Assembly (NCBI RefSeq): GCF_001434145.1
Contig: NZ_AZED01000014.1
Span: 186,001-250,000 of the forward strand
Direction: 5' to 3'
DNA length: 64,000 nt
Source of the DNA: Lentilactobacillus otakiensis DSM 19908 = JCM 15040
Lineage (GTDB): Bacteria > Bacillota > Bacilli > Lactobacillales > Lactobacillaceae
Shown: piece after piece, positions 58,851 to 64,000 of the stretch
Layout: the number at the start of each line of letters is the position of its first letter
Numbering within the stretch: position 1 is the first letter of the stretch
The notes under the pieces: generated by a model
The model's input: only the letters and a program-made list of their open reading frames with translations
What the model was told of the DNA's origin: nothing
Database searches by the model: none
Position numbers and translations under genes: made by a program

Positions 58851-61800
58851 GTGAGTTATGTTCCATTGCAGGTAATCAGTTCATATAGTTTGCTTCAAAG
58901 CCCGATTCGAATAGCGGAATTGATTTCCGAAGCCAAGGATCGTGGCTATCAGGCCCTCGCTCTGACAGATCTCAACGTGATGTACGGCGCTGTTGAGTTT
59001 TACGATGCTTGTTTGAGTGCGGGCATCAAGCCGTTAATTGGCCTGACACTCCAATTGCCCGGATTAATTTTGACCGACAAAAATTACAGCTTGGTACTGC
59101 TTGCTAAAAATCAGCAGGGGTATGCGAACCTGCTTAAATTATCGACTTTAAAAATGACCTTGCCCGAGCTAACCGTTTCTCAGTTAACTGATTATTTGAG
59201 TGACTTATTTGTCATTTTGCCGCCATTGGGTGAAATGAACGATCTGCTGCTTCAAGGGCGTTCTGAAGATTCCGTAGCGTTAATCGATCAATTGAAGTCC
59301 CTTGGGGTTGACCGAAATTCACTCAAAATTGGCGTGGATTATCATTCTTCTGATAGTGTAATTGATATGTTGAGCAAGTTAGCTGCTGACCAACAGGTAG
59401 CCTTGGTGGCGGATTCACCGGTGGATTACATCAATGCCACGGATTATTTTCCAATGCAGGTCTTAAAAAATATTGCTGCCGGGACCAAAATCGCTAACGT
59501 TGACCAACTTAGCAAACAAGTCGGCCCATATTGGTTGCGGCCGGCAGCCCAGGTTGAACAAGAGTATCGACAAATTCACCTGGCCGATTCATTGAACCAG
59601 GTCGAGCGCATCGCTTCAGAATGTAATGTTGAAATTAAAAAGCAACAGCCGAAATTACCGCAATTTGATACGCCAGATGGCATTGATTCAGGATCTTACC
59701 TGCGCCAATTATGCGAAAAAGGATTGCGTGATCGGCTCAAGAAAAATAAAATTTCTGATCCAACACCTTATCATCAACGACTGGATCGGGAATTATCGGT
59801 GATTCATTCGATGGGCTTTGACAATTATTTCCTGATTGTTTGGGATGTCATTAACTTTGCCCACCAGACCAATATCATTACTGGACCAGGACGTGGTTCA
59901 GCGGCCGGCTCTTTAGTTGCGTATGTGTTAACAATCACCGATGTTGATCCAATTAAATACGATCTGCTGTTTGAACGTTTCTTGAACCCAGAGCGGGTGC
60001 AGATGCCTGATATTGATTTGGATATTCCCGATGATAAGCGTGATGAAGTCATTCAATATGTTCATCAAAAATATGGTCACAAACGGGTGGCTCAGATTAT
60101 CACGTTTGGGACCCTCGCTGCCAAGCAGTCAATTCGAGATGTCGGCCGGGTCTTTGGTTTGAACACCACCCAACAGGATCAATGGTCTAAAGCAATTCCC
60201 AGTGCTTTTCACGTCACTTTAAGGGATGCCTTGGATAATTCTCAACGATTGAAGAATCTGGTAGCGGATAGTCCATTGAATGAGGCCCTTTACCAAACCG
60301 CCCAAATTCTTGAAGGCTTGCCGCGTCATTACTCGACTCATGCCGCCGGACTTGTTTTAAGTGATGATCCTTTGGTTAATTTGGTGCCTCTCCAAAATGG
60401 AAATGAGGGCCTCTTAATGACCCAATATTCCAAGGATTATGTTGAATCAGTCGGGCTGCTCAAAATGGATTTTCTGGGTCTGCGGAACCTGTCGATTTTG
60501 GCGGATGCCTTACATCAGGTTAAACTAACGACCGGCAAAGATCTGGATATTTCAGCTGTGCCTTTAAATGATGCCAAAACTATTCAGTTATTCGCCGATG
60601 GCAACACCACCGGAATTTTTCAATTTGAATCAAACGGGATTCGTAACGTATTGCGAAGATTGCATCCGGAGCGATTTGAGGATGTTGCATTGGTTAACGC
60701 GCTATATCGGCCTGGACCGATGCAAAATATCGATGAAGTGGTCAAACGCAAGACGAACCATGAGGCCTTGACCTATCCGGATGATTCCCTGGAAGATATT
60801 CTAAAACCGACATACGGGGTGATCGTTTATCAAGAGCAGGTCATGCTGGTTGCTTCTAAAATGGCCGGATTCTCACTTGGACAAGCTGATATTTTACGGC
60901 GGGCAATGAGTAAGAAAAAGCTCGGTGTGATGGAGCAGATGAAAGTTCAATTTATGAGCGGCTCCAAACAGCGCGGGTATTCGGAACAAGTTGCTGACAA
61001 AGTGTTTGACTACATTGAGCGATTTGCTAACTACGGCTTCAACAAATCTCATGCGGTTGCATATAGCAAGATGGCGTACGAACTAGCTTACTTGAAAGTG
61101 TATTATCCTGGTGAATTTCATGTTGCCTTGCTAAACTCAGTCAACAATAATTCCGTGAAGATCAAGGAATACTTATTGGATGCCAAATCAATGGGGGTAA
61201 AGGTGGTTGGTCCGAACATCAATACAAGTGAGGCCAGTTTTACTTATCAAGATGGGCAGATTGTCTTTGGCTTAGATTCAATCAAGGGTGTCCGGCACGA
61301 TATGGTGCTTGATTTATTGGCAGAACGGCAGAAAAACGGTGTCTTTAAATCATTCCCTGACTTTCTCAGTCGATTGTCGACCAAATATCGAAAGGTCGAA
61401 CTGATCAATGCCTTGATTTATGCTGGCGCACTGGATGTTTTCCCATTCAATCGCTCAGAATTGATCGCTGCAGCTCCGGAGTTCATCAGTTCGGTTGAGT
61501 TGAGCGGCAATTCAATGAGCTTATTTAAGGCCTTGGAGCCGAAAATGCCCAGGATGCCGGAAATGCCGTTAATGGACCGACTGGAAAAAGAAAATGCCTA
61601 TTTGGGTGCGTATTTGTCTGGTCACCCAACCGAAAGATTTGCCACATTGGCTCAACGATTGGCTGCTGAAACAACCAGCACGATTGCTGAAGGAATGAAG
61701 AATATATACTTGATTCTTTACGTAACCAAAGTGAAAATTATTCGGACTAAGACCGGCAAGCAGATGGCGTTTGTCGACGGTAACGATCAAGTGGGGGAAA

Positions 61801-62198
61801 CTTCGGTGACCGTTTTTCCAAATTTATTTGCTAAAAGCCAGTCATGGCTTCATAAAGATTTGGTTATCCTCATCAAAGGCAACGTTGAAAAGACCAACGA
61901 TCTTCAAATTGTTGCCAACGAAATGGAACCGGCTGCCAATGCACTTCAAAATTTAAAGCAGTCAACTTCTCAACAGAAATGGTTTCTTCGAATTGATAGT
62001 GATCATGATAAAAACACAATGTTTCACAAACTAACTGACTTGAGTAAGCAATATCCTGGTCAAGTTCCCGTCATCGTTTTTGAAATGCAAACTAAAAAAA
62101 CGTGGCAGCTAGACCGAAATCTGTGGTTAAATCAAAGCCAGGATCTTAAAGAACAATTAATCACAATCTTTGGCAGGAATAATGTGGTTTATAAGTAA
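58851..62198 (+). CDS. dnaE: DNA polymerase III alpha subunit, DnaE type
   Basis: The second replicative polymerase of low-GC Gram-positives, which extends RNA primers before handing over to PolC. The 1115-residue product has an N-terminal PHP domain (1-200) and the polymerase core with GPGRGSAAGSL near 345 and PDIDLDIPD (catalytic Asp pair) near 385. The C-terminal region has a helix-hairpin-helix and an OB-fold (from about 940). The PHP motifs are eroded: the usual histidines of the HxH opening read VPLQVISSYS and LTDL replaces the LTDH position, so PHP catalysis is unlikely. GTG start 58851 follows AAAGAAGGGC. Confidence 0.96.
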   Translation: MSYVPLQVISSYSLLQSPIRIAELISEAKDRGYQALALTDLNVMYGAVEFYDACLSAGIKPLIGLTLQLPGLILTDKNYSLVLLAKNQQGYANLLKLSTLKMTLPELTVSQLTDYLSDLFVILPPLGEMNDLLLQGRSEDSVALIDQLKSLGVDRNSLKIGVDYHSSDSVIDMLSKLAADQQVALVADSPVDYINATDYFPMQVLKNIAAGTKIANVDQLSKQVGPYWLRPAAQVEQEYRQIHLADSLNQVERIASECNVEIKKQQPKLPQFDTPDGIDSGSYLRQLCEKGLRDRLKKNKISDPTPYHQRLDRELSVIHSMGFDNYFLIVWDVINFAHQTNIITGPGRGSAAGSLVAYVLTITDVDPIKYDLLFERFLNPERVQMPDIDLDIPDDKRDEVIQYVHQKYGHKRVAQIITFGTLAAKQSIRDVGRVFGLNTTQQDQWSKAIPSAFHVTLRDALDNSQRLKNLVADSPLNEALYQTAQILEGLPRHYSTHAAGLVLSDDPLVNLVPLQNGNEGLLMTQYSKDYVESVGLLKMDFLGLRNLSILADALHQVKLTTGKDLDISAVPLNDAKTIQLFADGNTTGIFQFESNGIRNVLRRLHPERFEDVALVNALYRPGPMQNIDEVVKRKTNHEALTYPDDSLEDILKPTYGVIVYQEQVMLVASKMAGFSLGQADILRRAMSKKKLGVMEQMKVQFMSGSKQRGYSEQVADKVFDYIERFANYGFNKSHAVAYSKMAYELAYLKVYYPGEFHVALLNSVNNNSVKIKEYLLDAKSMGVKVVGPNINTSEASFTYQDGQIVFGLDSIKGVRHDMVLDLLAERQKNGVFKSFPDFLSRLSTKYRKVELINALIYAGALDVFPFNRSELIAAAPEFISSVELSGNSMSLFKALEPKMPRMPEMPLMDRLEKENAYLGAYLSGHPTERFATLAQRLAAETTSTIAEGMKNIYLILYVTKVKIIRTKTGKQMAFVDGNDQVGETSVTVFPNLFAKSQSWLHKDLVILIKGNVEKTNDLQIVANEMEPAANALQNLKQSTSQQKWFLRIDSDHDKNTMFHKLTDLSKQYPGQVPVIVFEMQTKKTWQLDRNLWLNQSQDLKEQLITIFGRNNVVYK

Positions 62199-62335
62199 TA
62201 TTTTGACTTAATTTTCTACCAACCAGCACTTTTAAGTAAAGGCTTTCATTTGCGGTATGCCTAACTTTCCAATTCTGGCAAAAATTATATAAGTTCATTG
62301 ATGCCCAAAAGGTGGGCGACAACCCGCGCAAAAAG

Positions 62336-62344
62336 TGATAAAAT
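62336..62344 (+). promoter_or_regulatory. Predicted extended -10 promoter of pyk
   Basis: TGaTAAAAT at 62336-62344 with a poor -35 (GCGACA at 62316-62321). The leader to pyk is about 95 bases. No catabolite-responsive element with a convincing match was found in 62199-62446. Confidence 0.45.
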
Positions 62345-62446
62345 ACGATTGAAATCTAAAAGGATACCGATACGTTATTTAAAGTGTTTTTACAACATTT
62401 TCAATAGGGTGTTGAGTGCCCAAAAACCGAAGGAGAGATTTTACTT

Positions 62447-64000
62447 ATGAAGAAAACTAAGATCGTAAGTACATTAGGCCCAGCAAGTACTGATGTCGAA
62501 ACAATTACCAAGTTGATTGAGGCTGGAGCTAATGTTTTCCGATTTAACTTTTCACATGGTGACCACCCTGAACATCTTGATCGTATGAACAAGGTTCACG
62601 AAGCTGAAAAGAAGACTGGTAAGACTGTTGGAATTATGCTCGATACTAAAGGTGCTGAAATTCGTACCACTGTCCAAAAAGACGGCAAGATCGAATTCCA
62701 CACTGGTGATGTTTTCCGTATTTCAATGGACGCAAGTCTTGAGGGTACTAAAGAAAAGATTGCCGTTACCTACCCAGGACTCTTTGACGATGTTCACGAA
62801 GGCGGCCATGTACTTTTCGATGATGGTTTGTTGGACACTGTTGTAACCAAAAAAGACGCTGCTAACAAAGAATTAGTGGTAACTGTTCAGAACGACAGCA
62901 CCCTTGGTTCACGTAAAGGTGTTAACGCACCTGGCGTTTCAATCAACCTGCCTGGTATTACTGAAAAAGATTCAGATGATATCCGTTTTGGCTTGGACAA
63001 TGACATCGACTTTATTTCAGCATCATTTGTTCGTAAAGCTCAAGATGTTTTGGACATTCGTGAATTGCTTGAAGAAAAGCACATGGAACATGTTCAAATC
63101 TTCCCTAAGATCGAATCACAAGAAGGTATCAACAACTTTGACGATATCATCAAGGTATCTGATGGTTTGATGGTTGCTCGTGGTGACATGGGTGTTGAAA
63201 TTCCAGCAGAAAACGTTCCGTTGGTACAAAAGACTTTGATCAAGAAATGTAACCAACTTGGCAAGCCAGTTATCACCGCTACTCAAATGCTTGATTCAAT
63301 GCAAGAAAATCCACGTCCTACACGTGCCGAAGCTTCTGATGTTGCCAATGCCGTCTTTGATGGTACTGATGCAACCATGCTTTCTGGTGAAAGTGCTAAC
63401 GGTGACTATCCTGTTGAATCAGTTCAAACTATGGCTCGGATCGATGTTAAGGCTGAAAACGCATTTAGCGAATTTGGTACCCCACGTCCTCAATTCGACT
63501 CAAGCGATGTAACTGAATCAATTGGTGACTCAGTTGCCCGTGTTGCTAAAGAATTAGGTGTTCACTGTATCGTTGCTGCAACCCGTTCAGGTTACACTGC
63601 AAAGATGATTTCTAAGTATCATCCAGATGCAGACATCCTTGCCATCACATTTGACGAACGTACTCGTCGTGGTTTGATGGTTAACTGGGGTGTTCACCCA
63701 ATCTTAGTTGACGAAGTTAAGAGCACTGATGAAATCTTTGAATTAGCTTCAAAGAAAGCTCTTGAAACTGGTTTAGCCAAGGAAGGCGATTTGATTATCG
63801 TTACTGCCGGTGTTCCAGTTGGTGAAAGTGGTACTACTAACTTGATGAGAGTTCAACTCATCGGTTCAAAGTTGGTTCAAGGCCAAGGTGTTGGTGACAA
63901 GACTGTTATTGGTAAAGCTGTTGTTGCTAAGAACGCAGCCGATGCTAAGAGCAAGGTTACTGAAGGCAGCATTTTGGTTACTAAGTCAACTGACAAAGAA
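62447..64000 (+). CDS. pyk: Pyruvate kinase, 3'-truncated by window edge
   Basis: Pyruvate kinase converts PEP and ADP to pyruvate and ATP. ATG 62447 follows CGAAGGAGAG; the frame is open to the window end, 518 codons so far. Visible parts are the opening KKTKIVSTLGPAS, the FRFNFSHGD substrate motif, the LDTKGAEIRT block and the active-site signature IFPKIESQEGINNFDDI with the catalytic Lys. TATQMLDSM follows, then the C-terminal allosteric domain. From about residue 480 the extra PEP-utilising-like domain of Bacillales/lactobacilli begins (VGDKTVIGKAVVAK). High use of preferred codons suggests strong expression. No pfkA precedes it. Confidence 0.96.
   Translation, partial: MKKTKIVSTLGPASTDVETITKLIEAGANVFRFNFSHGDHPEHLDRMNKVHEAEKKTGKTVGIMLDTKGAEIRTTVQKDGKIEFHTGDVFRISMDASLEGTKEKIAVTYPGLFDDVHEGGHVLFDDGLLDTVVTKKDAANKELVVTVQNDSTLGSRKGVNAPGVSINLPGITEKDSDDIRFGLDNDIDFISASFVRKAQDVLDIRELLEEKHMEHVQIFPKIESQEGINNFDDIIKVSDGLMVARGDMGVEIPAENVPLVQKTLIKKCNQLGKPVITATQMLDSMQENPRPTRAEASDVANAVFDGTDATMLSGESANGDYPVESVQTMARIDVKAENAFSEFGTPRPQFDSSDVTESIGDSVARVAKELGVHCIVAATRSGYTAKMISKYHPDADILAITFDERTRRGLMVNWGVHPILVDEVKSTDEIFELASKKALETGLAKEGDLIIVTAGVPVGESGTTNLMRVQLIGSKLVQGQGVGDKTVIGKAVVAKNAADAKSKVTEGSILVTKSTDKE

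Noticed and set aside
62199-62446. Catabolite-responsive element upstream of pyk
   Set aside because: No stretch matches the central CG-containing consensus with acceptable mismatches.

Overview
The window is chromosomal core sequence from a low-GC Gram-positive bacterium, almost certainly a lactobacillus-type lactic acid bacterium. The evidence is the gene order (uppS-cdsA-rseP-proS-polC, then rimP-nusA-ylxR-ylxQ-infB-rbfA, truB-ribF, hrcA-grpE-dnaK-dnaJ, lepA), the presence of both PolC and DnaE, T-box leaders on hisS-aspS and glyQS, CIRCE and CtsR operators, strong GGAGG ribosome binding sites and heavy use of TTG starts. dnaE is followed directly by pyk with no phosphofructokinase gene between them. 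That fits an obligately heterofermentative lineage such as the Lentilactobacillus/Levilactobacillus side of the old genus; this last step is inference.

Layout. 1-8877: end of an envelope and translation operon (uppS, cdsA, rseP, proS, polC). 8924-14354: rimP-nusA-infB operon behind a promoter and a terminator-like leader hairpin, closed by a terminator after rbfA. 14359-16277: truB and ribF. 16283-21284: heat-shock operon with two CIRCE elements. 21318-23274: lepA. 23284-24774: a small patch of three uncharacterised genes, the only clearly lineage-specific stretch. 24858-30884: prmA, rsmE, rel, dtd, a HAD phosphatase and a cell-wall amidase. 30973-34415: T-box controlled hisS-aspS. 34485-39585: a YitT membrane protein, a teichoic-acid type cluster (two glycerophosphotransferases around a TagG permease) and nfo. 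39599-40420: the PEP synthase/PPDK regulator on the minus strand. 40492-44957: rpsU, yqeY, phoH, ybeY, dgkA, era, recO. 44970-48359: T-box controlled glyQ-glyS. 48399-51604: dnaG-rpoD. 51705-54773: trmK, a Nif3-like gene and pepT. 54776-58495: CtsR-boxed clpB and an alpha/beta hydrolase. 58512-64000: a small membrane protein, dnaE and the start of pyk.

Most genes serve information processing: tRNA charging (ProS, HisS, AspS, GlyQS, Dtd), ribosome assembly (RimP, RbfA, Era, YbeY, RsmE, PrmA), transcription (NusA, RpoD), replication (PolC, DnaE, DnaG) and protein quality control (DnaK system, ClpB, RseP). The regulatory DNA is unusually readable: two T-boxes, two CIRCE copies, one CtsR box, a rimP attenuator-like leader and an 18-bp palindrome lying inside the promoter of an uncharacterised DNA-binding-type gene.

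No CRISPR array, prophage, insertion sequence, tRNA or rRNA gene is visible. The window is mostly ordinary core genome. The items most worth a second look are the three-gene patch at 23.3-24.8 kb with its operator and a possible ATT start codon, the overlapping Asp/His codons in the hisS leader, the histone-like tail on the housekeeping sigma factor, and the possible pseudoknot in the clpB leader.
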